This document shows positions 1-9,689 of a stretch of 64,000 nt of DNA, piece after piece. The stretch spans positions 2,526,501-2,590,500 of the forward strand of contig JAUIMM010000702.1 in assembly GCA_031769625.1 (NCBI GenBank), in the 5' to 3' direction. Each line of letters begins with the position of its first letter. Position 1 is the stretch's first letter. The position numbers and the translations under genes are program-made. This DNA comes from Taudactylus pleione. Its lineage: Eukaryota; Chordata; Amphibia; Anura; Myobatrachidae. The notes beneath the pieces were generated by a model. That model saw only the letters and a program-made list of their open reading frames with translations, searched no databases and was not told the origin of the DNA.

Positions 1-362
1 AGCGACACACCTTATGTCCAAAAGGTTGCACCGAGGTAGCTGGATGACTAGGCTAAGCGACACGAGTGGGCGGCACAAATACGTGGCCCATCTAGGAGTG
101 ACACTGCGGTGGCAGACAGGATGGCAGTTTGAAAAACTAGGCCCCAAACAGTACATAATGCAAAGAAAAAAAAGAGGTGCAAGATGGAATTGTCCTTGGG
201 CCCTACCACCCACCCTTATGTTGTATAAACAGGACATGCACACTTTAACAAAACAATCATTTCAGCGCCAGGGTCTGCCACACGACTGTGGCTGAAATGA
301 TTGGTTCGTTTGGGCCCCCACAAAACAAGCTGGCAATTAATCTGTCCCTACGCAAACTGGCT

Positions 363-775
363 CTACAGAGGCACGATGTCGTCCTCATCCTCCTCATTCA
401 CCGATTCCTCACCCTCTTCAGTGTTGTGTACATCCTCATCCTCACAGAGTATTAATTCGTCCCCGCTAGAATCCACCACCACAGGTCCCTCTGTACGTTC
501 TGGAGGCTGGTCTCCCTTGAAGAGTTGATAATTCATTTTTATGAACATCATCTTCTCCACATTTTGTGGAAGCAACCTCCTACGCCTTTCGCTGACAAGG
601 TTCCCGGCTGCACTAACACTCTTTCGGAGTACACACTGGAGGGGGGGCAACTCAGGTAAAATAGAGCCAGTTTGTACAGGGGCCTCCAAATTGCCTCTTT
701 TTCCAGCCAGTACAGGTACGGACTGTCTGACATGCCTACTTGGATGCTGTCACCGATGTAATCCTTTAACAGACA
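363..775 (-). pseudogene. hAT transposase C-terminal (hATC dimerisation) relic
   Basis: On the minus strand two overlapping frames give the signature of the hAT C-terminal dimerisation domain: PPSSVYSERV, then SAAGNLVSERRRRLLPQNVE, then a short acidic tail rich in Glu and Asp. The domain switches frame near 625, so it cannot be translated as one piece. In autonomous hAT transposases this segment follows the DDE core and mediates multimerisation; here the core is absent. Homologous relics lie at 31612-31855 (minus) and 38460-38701 (plus). Here the acidic tail stays in frame after the FIKMN residues, whereas the other two copies have a one-base loss at that point. Confidence 0.8.
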
Positions 776-2380
776 GACGCACGCTTGTCACTGCTGCTTT
801 GAGGATGCAGGTGCGGCTACTGCGCATACATTTCACACACAAACACAGAAAAAAAGATTATTTTATTTTGGTTGGAGCGCACTTTGGGGGTTACACCACC
901 CTTTAACAGACAGACGCACGCTTGTCCCTGCTGCTTTGAGGATGCAGGTGCGGCTACTGTGCATACATTTCACACACAAACACAGAAAGAAAGAAGATTA
1001 TTTTATTTTTGTTGGAGCGCACTTTGGCGGTTACACCACCCTTTAACAGACAGATGCACGCTTGTCGCTGGTGCTTTGAGGATGCAGGTGCGGCTACAGC
1101 CCACACAATTCACAAAGACAGAAAAAAAAAGAAGAATTTTTTATTTTTTTTGCAGTGCACTTTGGGGGTTACAGCACCCTTTAATGGACAAACCAGCCGG
1201 CCCTTTATTTATGACACAGGCGCACGCTTGGCGCTGCTCCTTTGTTGATGCACGTGCAGCCACAGTGCACACAATTCACAAACACAGAAAGTAATTCCTC
1301 CACCATTCTGTCAGTGGTGACAGTATCATATGCAGTGACAGTAGACATGTCAGAAATTATTGTCACGTCCTTCAGTCCAGACCAGATGTAAAAACCCGCC
1401 CTTGACTTATGACACAGGCGCACGCTTGGCGCTGCTGCTGTGTTGATGCACGTGCTGCTACTGCGCATACATATTGCACACAAACACAGAGAAAAAAGAA
1501 TTGATTATTTTTTGTGGAGTGCACTTTGGGGGTTACAACACCCTTTAACAGACTTATGGGACACAGGCGCACGCTTGGTGCTTCTCCTTTGTTGATGCAC
1601 GTACAGTACACACAATTCACAAACACAGAAGAAAATGTTTTATTTTTGTTGGAGTGAACTTTGGCGGTTACACCACCCTTTAACAGACAGACGCACGCTT
1701 GTCGCTGCTGCTTTGAAGATGCAGGTGCGGCTACAGCCCACACAATTCACAAAGACAGAAAAACAAGAAGAATTTTTAATTTTTTTTGGAGTGCACTTTG
1801 GGGGTTACAGCACCCTTTAACGGACAAGCCAGCCGGCCCTTTACTTATGACACAGGCGCACGCTTGGCGCTGCTCCTTTGTTGATGCACGTGCAGCCACA
1901 GTGCACACAATTCACAAACACAGAAAATAATATTTTATTTTGTTTGGAGTGCACTTTGGGGGTTACAGCACCCTTTAATGACACAGGCGCATGCTTGGCG
2001 CTACTTTGTTGATGCACGTGCAGCCACAGTGCACACAATTCACAAACACAGAAAATAATTTTTTATTTTGGTTGGAGTGCACTTTGGGGGTTACAGCACC
2101 CTTTAACGGTCAAGCCAGCCGGCCCTTTACTTATGACACAGGCGCACGCTTGGCGCTACTTTGTTGATGCACGTGCAGCTACTACGCACACAATTCGCAA
2201 ACAGAAAAAAAAATATTATTTGGAGTGCACTTTGAGGGTTACATCACCCTTTCACGGATGAGCCAGCCGGCCCTTTACTTATGACACAGGCACATGCTTG
2301 GCGCTACTTTGTTGATGCACGTGCGGCTACTGCGCACACAATTCACAAACACAGAAATTTTATTTTTTTGCACTTGGGGG
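770..2380. repeat. Tandem array inside hAT-B copy 1
   Basis: About eleven diverged units of roughly 130-170 bp follow each other. Each unit carries the words ACACAATTCACAAACACAGA, a T-rich stretch, GTGCACTTTGGGGGTTACA, CACCCTTTAA and a block containing GCGCACGCTTG. The early units resemble the 136-bp type of copies 2 and 3. The later ones carry an extra block with GCCAGCCGGCCCTTTACTTA. Short open frames through the units are by-products of the repeat and are not proposed as genes. Confidence 0.85.
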
Positions 2381-2910
2381 GAGCACCCCTGATGGACAGA
2401 GCACCCCCTGGACAACACTACAGCACCCCTTTAGGACTGGGACCCTGCACAGGACTTTGGAGTAGACACAGCCCCTATGGACAACTGACTGCACAACACA
2501 GTCCAGCCAGCCCCTATGGACTTTGGAGGAGTGGACACAGCCCCTATGGACAACAGCAGCACAGCACAACACAGCCAGCCCCTATGGTCTTTGGAGGAGT
2601 GGACACAGCCCCTATGGACAACAGCAGCACAACGCAGCACAGCACAACACTACACTGCACTACACTACACTACACAGCCAGCCCTAACTCCCACCCTCCC
2701 TCTTCACTGTCCACAGCCGAGCGAGAAAATGGCGCCGACGCTGGTACCTTGTATAGAATCCAAAACCCGCGAGACCCAGAAGGCGGGATGATGACATTTT
2801 GCCTCGATTTCAGATCCGAGTCAGGCGGGAAAAGTCGAGCCTGACTCGGATCGGCCTCGGGGGGGCTCGGGGGGGATCGGATTTCAAAAATCCGAACACG
2901 CTCACCCCTA

Positions 2911-3329
2911 ATATTAACAGCAAATTATATGCTAAGTACAAGTGAAGATCCTTTACTTATATTCCTCATAAAAGTAACTTTAATGCTTTTTAACTACTGT
3001 GTGTTTACTTACCGGGATTGATTACAGTGGGAGTTCCATTACTGCGAAATCCGTGGAATGAAAAGACATTGGTTGTAAATGTGAAGTGAAATGATACAGT
3101 ATTGTATGTGATTACACATTATCTATACACCACACTATATATTCTATCACTGGATTTTCCCAGGTGAGCCCATTTGACATTAAAATAATTAACCTGGGTG
3201 GGGGCACTGACAATGGGGATGTACACCACTTAGAGGAATGCTAAGGGTGGGTACATTAGGAGTAACAAAGGAGTTAGTAACCTGGTGACCCTTTAGTGGT
3301 AAAAGGGGGGGTTACATCTGCCTTACATC
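2911..3329. other. No gene recognised
   Basis: AT-rich sequence between the hAT-B end and the first PLE homology. I see no open frame, terminal repeat or RNA motif that I can name. Confidence 0.5.
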
Positions 3330-3342
3330 TGCCTCGAATAAA

Positions 3343-4072
3343 ATGTGGTTACCGACTCGCGTGAAGGGTTGTTATAAATGTGGCAGAAGCAAATGTATTA
3401 CCTGTGACTATATTAGCCACAGGTTACAATGTATTTATTCCTATTCCCTTAAACAAGAGTTCAATATCGACCATTTCATCAACTGTTCATCCAACTATGT
3501 TATCTATGTGATAACATGCTGGTGCGGATTACAGTATGTGGGTCGGACCACGCAAAGCATGAATACTCGTTTTCTAGAACATAGGAGGAACGTCACTAAA
3601 GGCATAAAGACACATAGGGCCAAATGTAATAGGGTGAGAGTTTAGAAAATGTGAGAGTTTAGCAGTATACTCTCACATTGATTGAGTTTTATCTTCAAAA
3701 TGGGAAAACATCTATATGAGATTTTAAATTGTGAGAGTTTTTTAAGTCTAAAAAAACATGCAAGTTCACTCTGTTACTTTGTTTTTGGACGCTATTACAT
3801 TGGCAAAGTTTAAAGAGTGTCAGAAACTCTCACTTTTCTAAACTCTCACCCTATTACATTTGGCCCATAGTCTCTCCAGACACGTCTGGAATGAACATAA
3901 TGGTAATGATAGGATGTTAACGATTACTGGCATTGAACATATTCCCATAACGAGTAGAGGAGGCGACAGATATGGCACTTTATGTAAACGGGAAGCCTAC
4001 TGGATTTTTGCCCTGGGGACCCTTTTTCCCCAAGGGCTGAATGACAATATAGAACTTAACTGTTTTGGATAG
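3343..4072 (+). pseudogene. PLE-1 GIY-YIG endonuclease domain, split by a MITE
   Basis: The first part (3343-3616) encodes a Cys-rich linker (GCYKCGRSKCITC) followed by the PLE-type GIY-YIG core: VIYVITCWCGLQYVGRTTQS and an R-x-x-E-H motif. The second part (3870-4072) resumes after the MITE with a His-rich segment and ends with a typical PLE C-terminus (FPQGLNDNIEL), stop at 4070-4072. In PLEs this nuclease nicks the target for reverse transcription. No reverse transcriptase sequence precedes it, so the copy is dead. The same domain order is seen in PLE-A, PLE-C and PLE-B. Confidence 0.85.
3617..3866. mobile_element. 250-bp MITE with long perfect terminal inverted repeats
   Basis: The left end starts GGGCCAAATGTAATAGGGTG and the right end is its reverse complement; the ends match perfectly for at least 33 bp. 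The insert is flanked by the trinucleotide ATA (3614-3616 and 3867-3869), and removing insert plus one ATA restores continuity of the PLE reading frame. A three-base duplication fits PIF/Harbinger-type movement, although ATA is not the usual TWA target. No coding capacity. Confidence 0.85.
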
Positions 4073-4712
4073 AGAGTCCTTTTTTTTTTTTTTTTTAATA
4101 AATTAATAAAGATTAGAAGCATGGTTACGCCATCTATAAACACATTATATGTACAAGACTGGTTAGGACAGATATTGGGTACATGCATTTATCCATAGGT
4201 ATGTTGCTGCGATGCATGCAACACATTGATACACGTAGAATATATACCATATTTCAACTTCATCAAATTATGGCATCTGGACATATAGGACTGCCTGCTG
4301 TGATAGAGTTAATACATATATATTTTTTTCTGTGTTTGTGTAGTAATACTATTATAATTATCCATCAGCATGTCACTGTGATTTTCATCTAATCGATATT
4401 ATTTCCAGTGTACGTCTACACATTAAAGCGCAATACCCATGGTTGTTTAATAAGATTGGGAACACAAGTAATATTATTATATAATATCTAGTCTGTGTAC
4501 AAATATGTACAAATATGTTATAACATTTGTGATGTTGGTCAATTGAATTTGGGACATTGATGGATGAGCTAGTCTCTAGTCATATTGTGAATAAAGATGC
4601 AGTCCTTTTATTTTATGTTCTGTTTATTCAAGAGAAGAATAACACAAAATAAGAAAATAAGTCAATAAGTCAATAAATTATTATTTTTCTATATATGAAA
4701 CCATAAAATTGT

Positions 4713-4779
4713 TCTGTAGTGACCGGGAATTGAACCTGGGTCGGTTCGATGCTAGACGGATGCTCCGTCTCTGCGCTAA
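4713..4779 (-). repeat. tRNA-derived unit (SINE-like or tRNA pseudogene)
   Basis: On the minus strand an A-box-like sequence TTAGCGCAGAGACGG (4765-4779) is followed by a short hairpin (GACGG/CCGTC) and a perfect B-box GGTTCAATTCC (4726-4736). I could not pair a seven-base acceptor stem, so a functional tRNA is unlikely. A tRNA-derived retroposon head is the simplest reading. Confidence 0.6.
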
Positions 4780-5069
4780 CCTGAAGCTGTGCTTACTGAG
4801 CAAAGAAATATAGTCCCTTTAACATATGTCTTGTCTATTTTGATGCTGACTAACGTGATAATAATGTCAAATATCTCATATATAATGTTTAAATGTTATT
4901 GTGAAGATATAATTATAATGTTGAGTGATATATTTTATGTTATAATTATTATTTGAACTACGAATCAAGGAAGATTATGGCACACCTATACAGGTGATCC
5001 TGATGTCATTTAATTACTATGAACTTTTCATTGGCTGGTCAAGGTTTAAAAATATCCACAGGACCAGAT

Positions 5070-5130
5070 GGAAACTTACCGTCTGACGAAACCGCCATTC
5101 TTTTTAGCGGAGAAACGCGTAAGAGTTTCC
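5070..5130 (+). ncRNA. Hammerhead ribozyme (PLE-type, minimal stem III)
   Basis: The core CTGACGA (5083-5089) and GAAA (5112-5115) flank stem II, CCGC (5092-5095) pairing with GCGG (5107-5110). Stem III is the palindrome ACGCGT (5115-5120) followed by A, giving a GUA cleavage triplet, with predicted scission after 5121. Stem I is supported by GGAAACT (5070-5076) pairing perfectly with AGTTTCC (5124-5130) across an internal loop. Eukaryotic PLEs are known to carry hammerheads with very short, self-complementary stem III that are thought to act as dimers. This copy lies on the PLE-1 strand, downstream of its endonuclease. Confidence 0.75.
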
Positions 5131-5340
5131 TTCCAATATACCAACTTGGTCTCTTATGCTTCAGCTGCCAACAGCGACTTGAATATTGCAATACAGATGA
5201 CAGGCATGAACCCCGTCCAGGACGCATAGTTTGAGGAACCACTACTCATATCCTGGTATCTAATGAGCGTGGAACATTCACAGAGCGAATTATTCCTTAC
5301 ACCAGCCGGCCGGCGGTAAGCATTAGTGCTCTGCACAAGT

Positions 5341-5949
5341 GGGGGTGAACGGACTGTGCTAACTCTGCCACCTGTAATAAAATAGACTGTCCTCTATTAC
5401 AATATATTAAAGACTCAAATTGTTTCCATCATATGAATAATATTCATACTCAATATGAGGACAATATACTTCAAGTGGACTGAACTGCATCTGTTTTAGA
5501 TCCGAGCCAATATACAATAATATCTCCATTTGTATGAGAGAAAGGACGGATTCTTTGTTATTAATACTTGATCAGTGCTGTGTGGAGCTGGAGCAGACAT
5601 GGCTATCTAAATAACTAACCACAATATATTTTTTTTGGCAAGAAACACCCACTGCAGGGGTGTATTTCTTCTGGTTTTATATATACATTCAAGCCAACCT
5701 ATATATTTTTTACCAGATTGGTTTTATTATTTTTTGGTGTGTCTTTATTTATTGTATGTATGTTCAATTCATTTTTTATCTAATTATGTTTTATATACAT
5801 ATGTGCAATCAAATATTTTTATGATGTTAATAAATTGTCATTATTTAGATATTAGCGCTCTTTGTCTGGCAAGTCTGTTTAGTTGATACCAACACTTGAC
5901 AATAGTGGTATTCTATATAATAATTGACATTATGTTCAGATTTTTTTAT
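5341..5949. other. No gene recognised
   Basis: AT-rich, low-complexity in parts. It may be trailing PLE-1 sequence, but I see no motif that shows it. Confidence 0.4.
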
Positions 5950-6789
5950 TATTCGCCTACTTCGCCTGTCTTGTAGGCGGAAAAGTATTGCACGCATTCC
6001 CACTTTACCCCGTATTCAATTTGAAAGTATGCAAAAACGGGACCCGGCGAAACTGAAACAAGCAGAAAGTACTGTCAGATTTGGGGAAATCAGCCTGACA
6101 CTCCCAAAAGATGCTCTGACATGGGGGTTATCTATGGTACCCCCCGATTTGGCTTGCTGAAGGTATTTGTTTTTTTTAAACGGGCTCAATAGCTGCTAAA
6201 TAGCGTTTTTGTATACATGGTGCAGAATAGTATACAGTTTTTTTCCCAGAAAATAAGTTATACCAGCAAATTTGGGGTACTTGAAAATGGGGGTCAGCAT
6301 ATTTAAAAGTTGCTAAAGTTAAGTTGAAAAAATCATGAAAAATCCACCTGTCGCAAGCACCTGCAATCAAAAAACACCTGGGACCTACTTGGGGACCCCC
6401 CCAGAGTCAAGTTTGCTAGTTTTTAACTTTGACCCTAAATTTTTTTTTTTTTTTTACGCCCCCAAATTCAAAGTCATTTTTTGAGGTGTTCTTAAGTGTT
6501 TTTTTAAAAAAAATTTAGACGCAATTTACCTTTGGAGGACTGTCTGAAGGCTGCAGGGGGGTTCCCGCAACGTTGCACCACAAAACCCCAATTCTGCACT
6601 TTTTTCCACCTCCCATTCATAGGCGAAACTTTTCTGCCTATTACATTGCATTGACTTTTTGCCTAGGCGGAAAGTCTTTCAAATGGAATACGGAGTAAAA
6701 TCAAAAAAGGTGAAAATGACGTCATCGGCGAAAAGTTTCAACCAAAAACACGCAGAAATGGCTTTTCGCCTCAAATTGAATACAGGCCC
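5950..6789 (-). mobile_element. MITE family M, copy 1
   Basis: Read on the minus strand from 6789 it starts GGGCCTGTATTCAATTTGAG, contains GCCGATGACGTCATTTTC and AAAGACTTTCCGCC, and reaches a block with AATTGAATACGGGG near 6020. The copy at 20072-20873 has the same order of blocks. The far terminus is not visible here, so the copy is probably truncated. Confidence 0.65.
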
Positions 6790-7020
6790 ATATCGGAATT
6801 GAGTGGCAGTCGGGAAGCCGACGGGCATAATCCCAACCGCCGGCTTCCCGAATGTCTAATCCCGGCAAGAGTCTAAAGACAGGGGTCAAAATCCGGACGC
6901 TTGTCATTAGACATACGCCGGGATCCCGACGCCCGGCATCCCGATCGAAGGGACACCGGGCGCCGAGCGCGGATTTTCACCCATGTCGGGCAGCCACTGT
7001 CGGGATTCCATAAATCATAC
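6790..7020. repeat. GC-rich inverted-repeat element, unclassified
   Basis: The sequence holds GTCGGGAAGCCGAC and its near-inverse CGCCGGCTTCCCGA, with further CGGGATCCCG-type palindromes up to GTCGGGATTCC. This looks like a small fold-back repeat, but I cannot define termini or a family. Confidence 0.35.
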
Positions 7021-7409
7021 CGATTCCACTTGCAGGGATAGCAGTTCTCGCAATCAAGTGTTTCTGCTATCTCTCATTAGTACAAACATATGTTATAGAT
7101 GATATTACACATCACGATACATAGTGATAAAAATTAAGGCATTTCTGCAAATTTTAATACATAAAGCCAATACCAAATTCATTATTTCAATTCTAATATA
7201 ATTGGCTTAATGCTGTATTAAGAAGTGCAATGAACTTCGCTGACACTGTAATAATGACTAACCTCTTTTTTATTACTGTGGGAGTAGATCACAGGAAGGC
7301 AACTTGTGATTCTCCGGCTTTTGTCAGCCTAAACATTCCAGTACAGGGGTATGGTAGCATGGAATATGTAGTTCAGCAACAGCTGGAGAGCCACATGCTA
7401 CCTTTGTCA
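7021..7409. other. No gene recognised
   Basis: AT-rich unique-looking sequence, probably part of the long first intron or 3' flank of the aminopeptidase gene on the minus strand. Confidence 0.4.
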
Positions 7410-8012
7410 GGGCCTGATTCAGACCAGGTCGCTATGAGCATACACTCGCTTGATGCTTATGCAAATAATTGAAAGTGACACGACGGGGAGCGATCGCTCG
7501 CCAAGGCATAAGCACGCCCATCTTACCTGTACGAGCGTTCGCTTTGTGTATGCAGACTCCCCTTAGCTAATACAGAGACGCCCACTGCCACACGTCAACT
7601 CCTGGAAGTTTGTGAAAACATTGGTACATCGACCACTATCGGATGTGAATGCAGTGCTTGTGGTAGCTTTTTTCTACCGCAAGCATTGTGAGGAAAACAG
7701 AATAAAAAATGGCTGGTGACGTGTACTAAGATGCTGCCTGTTAATTATGCATGCCTCTAAAAATGGCGTTGAAACACTCAGGCATGCCTGCGTTCACACC
7801 TCCACTCCCCCGTTTTTACTGGACTGCCCCTGTTACCACCCACAAACGGCCACTCCTGTCATTCACTCTGCTGGGCTGGCGTTGCTGTGCGAGCGAGGTA
7901 TCTACGAACGCAATGTGTAGTTTGCGCACGCGCACTGCGATGCATCTGCAGATTAGCAACCATCGGCAATAGCGAGCGCACTGCGGATAGCGTCCGGGTC
8001 TGAATCAGGCCC
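7410..8012. mobile_element. 603-bp MITE with GGGCCTGATTCAGACC termini
   Basis: The left end GGGCCTGATTCAGACC is mirrored by GGTCTGAATCAGGCCC at the right end. The termini resemble those of the palindromic MITEs at 21601 and 57730. Internal palindromes such as GAGCGATCGCTC are present but are not continuous. No coding capacity. The flanking triplets TCA and ACA do not match exactly. Confidence 0.7.
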
Positions 8013-8076
8013 ACAGTTCAGACACACAACCTGGAGGACAGACATGAGAAGAAGCATCAGCTGAGTAATACATTAC

Positions 8077-8777
8077 CTGGTCTCTCCATTTTCCTGGTAC
8101 GTGGTCCTGTAGAACCCCACAAGAGAGCCATTCAGCAATCCAGCAAACGTCAGTGTCAGGCGGTAAGTATCGCCAACGTCATTATCGTTCGCATTGGACG
8201 GCAATTGCTGCTCAGACTCTATGACAAGATATTCATGTACTCTGTACTGGAAGCACCGCTGGAGGGGGATGGAGTTCCCGGCTCTGTTCCTCAGTACAGG
8301 GGGCTGTGTGATCTTGGTCTCCCTGATGTGCAGCCACAAGTGCTTCTTCCCTGAGCTGATCAGCTTCAGCCATATGGTCACTGTGCCATTATATGTGTCT
8401 TTCTCCAGCTCCGGTTGCAGCTCCAGATCATAGTGCAGAGGAATGATATCATTTGGGAGCCTGAACTGGTTCCAGTCACCACTGCTGTTATCTTCAACAG
8501 GGCAAGCTCCCGTGTCTGGCTGTGCAGGGGTAGTAGTGCTGGCGGTGGAGGTTCTGCTGGTGGTAGTAGTGCTGGCAGTGCTGGTGGTAGTAGCGCTGGC
8601 GGTAGATGCACTGGAGGAGGACGTGCTGCTGCTAGAAGTAGGTTTTGTGTCTCCATTACATGGCTCTGGATATGTAAGTCCTACCCCCAGCCCCACAGCT
8701 AGCCCCACTAAAACGACAGCCCCTACTATCATGGCCACATGTTTCCCCGTGATGCAGTGCTTCATGTCCTTTGCCAT
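8077..8777 (-). CDS. ANPEP: Aminopeptidase N-like, first coding exon
   Basis: The exon encodes the start of a type II membrane M1-family zinc aminopeptidase, an ectoenzyme that trims N-terminal residues from peptides at the cell surface. From the ATG at 8777 the protein has a short cytosolic tail (MAKDMKHCITGK), a hydrophobic anchor (about residues 13-36), a Ser/Thr-rich stalk (about 45-90), and the beginning of the M1 N-terminal beta domain with the FRLPNDIIPLHYDL and GSLVGFYRTTY motifs. Several N-glycosylation sequons are visible. The exon stops after 233 codons plus two bases at a CAG|GTAATG donor. The GAMEN and HExxH catalytic motifs must lie in later exons at lower coordinates; none was seen in 1-8072. 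A paralogous M1 peptidase is possible, but the overall pattern fits aminopeptidase N best. Confidence 0.8.
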
Positions 8778-8960
8778 TATATAGCCGATGTACTAGCGCT
8801 GCAGCTGGCACTGCCCCTCTCCTACCCACTGGCTCTACTGCTGCTGCTAAGCCCTGCGGACTAGTTGTGTGTGTATAGATGAGCAGCTGAGCACAGGTCT
8901 GCCAAGTGCCCCAACTACTTGTAACTTTGTAATCCTCCCTCCGCCCCTCCTCACATGGCA

Positions 8961-8970
8961 TATTATATAA
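8961..8970 (-). promoter_or_regulatory. Possible TATA element of the aminopeptidase-like gene
   Basis: TTATATAATA on the minus strand lies about 185 bases upstream of the ATG. Distance and sequence fit a TATA box, but no transcript start evidence exists here. Confidence 0.3.
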
Positions 8971-9210
8971 TGTAGTTGAAAATAAACCTGTGTTAATCAG
9001 CAATAAGAATAGCAGAATTGTTATCTTTCAGGGAATTATGAGCGACTTGCATGGCAATAAAGTGACAGCAGTACCCTCTTAATTGGTGACATAAGAATGC
9101 TGTATCAGTGGAACTTGCCCAAATAGCAGCAATGAAAATTGTATTAAGTTTGAATGACCTCTCTAGGCTATATAGTTAGATATGGGGTATATGCATCAAG
9201 CCATTTTATT

Positions 9211-9366
9211 CAGAGCCGGATTTAGACCTCATGGGGCCCTAGGCAAGATACCGGTTTTGGGCCCCCTCTCCCTCAAACAATCCATAGCACTATATGTTCA
9301 TTCCTAATTCATGTCACTGTACAGCACCCTGAAGGAAAGTCCACCGTGGCCTTGAAACGTCAGCTA
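9211..9366. mobile_element. hAT-like terminus (CAGAGCCGGATTTAG)
   Basis: The segment starts CAGAGCCGGATTTAGACCTC followed by GGGGCCCTAGGC, a pattern common to non-autonomous hAT elements of amphibians. It ends near a degenerate hammerhead-like stretch (9331-9365: CTGAAGGA, a CCAC/GTGG stem, then GAAACGTC). A partner end near 14562 (GGGCCGGATTTCAGG) could be the other terminus of an element that encloses both minisatellites, but no target duplication was confirmed. Confidence 0.45.
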
Positions 9367-9547
9367 TGGGGTAAATTTACTAAAGTGAGAGTTTTTAGAA
9401 GTGGAGATATTGCCCATAGCAACCAATCAGTTTCTAATTAACATTTAACTAGCACCTTGTAGAAGATAATAGATAGAACCTGGTTGCTATGGATAGCATC
9501 ACTTTTAAAACTCACTTCTAAAATGCTCCCTTTAGTAAATATACCCC
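9367..9547. mobile_element. 181-bp Tc1/mariner-type MITE
   Basis: Ends TGGGGTAAATTTACTAAA and TTTAGTAAATATACCCC are near-inverse repeats, flanked by TA on both sides (9365-9366 and 9548-9549). Short, non-coding. Confidence 0.7.
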
Positions 9548-9689
9548 TATGTATTTACAATACACTTGATCTTCGCTAGCTATTGCTAAGCTTTTCCAAG
9601 TTTGGCCCCGTTGATTGCCCCCTCTATTAGCTCTCACTGCCAGTCCATTCCATATCAGGCTGATCCACTGCCCTGTCACAGCAATCACT

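Larger units (their letters stand above)
1..2910 (-). mobile_element. hAT-B transposon copy 1, cut by window edge
   Basis: The right end reads ...CTCACCCCTA at 2910, the same terminus as the two complete copies at 30817-35432 and 35640-39506. The body shares their order: a decayed C-terminal transposase segment on the minus strand, then a tandem array of 130-170 bp units, then a GC-rich end with repeated GATCCGAGTC-type words. The left terminus lies outside the window. No catalytic transposase core is visible, so the copy is non-autonomous. Confidence 0.85.
3330..5340 (+). mobile_element. Penelope-like element PLE-1, 5' truncated
   Basis: The element starts abruptly inside the endonuclease region of a PLE and continues into a 3' segment holding a tRNA-like unit and a hammerhead ribozyme. 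The reverse transcriptase part is missing, consistent with the 5' truncation usual for target-primed retroelements. A 250-bp MITE is nested in the coding relic. The 3' limit is approximate, because no target duplication could be identified. Confidence 0.7.

Noticed and set aside
4713..4779. Functional tRNA gene
   Set aside because: The A and B boxes are present but no acceptor stem could be paired, so it is treated as tRNA-derived repeat.
8378..8784. Long frames on both strands opposite the aminopeptidase exon
   Set aside because: Shadows of the Ser/Thr-coding repeat in alternative frames, rich in Val/Ala/Gly runs with no domain.
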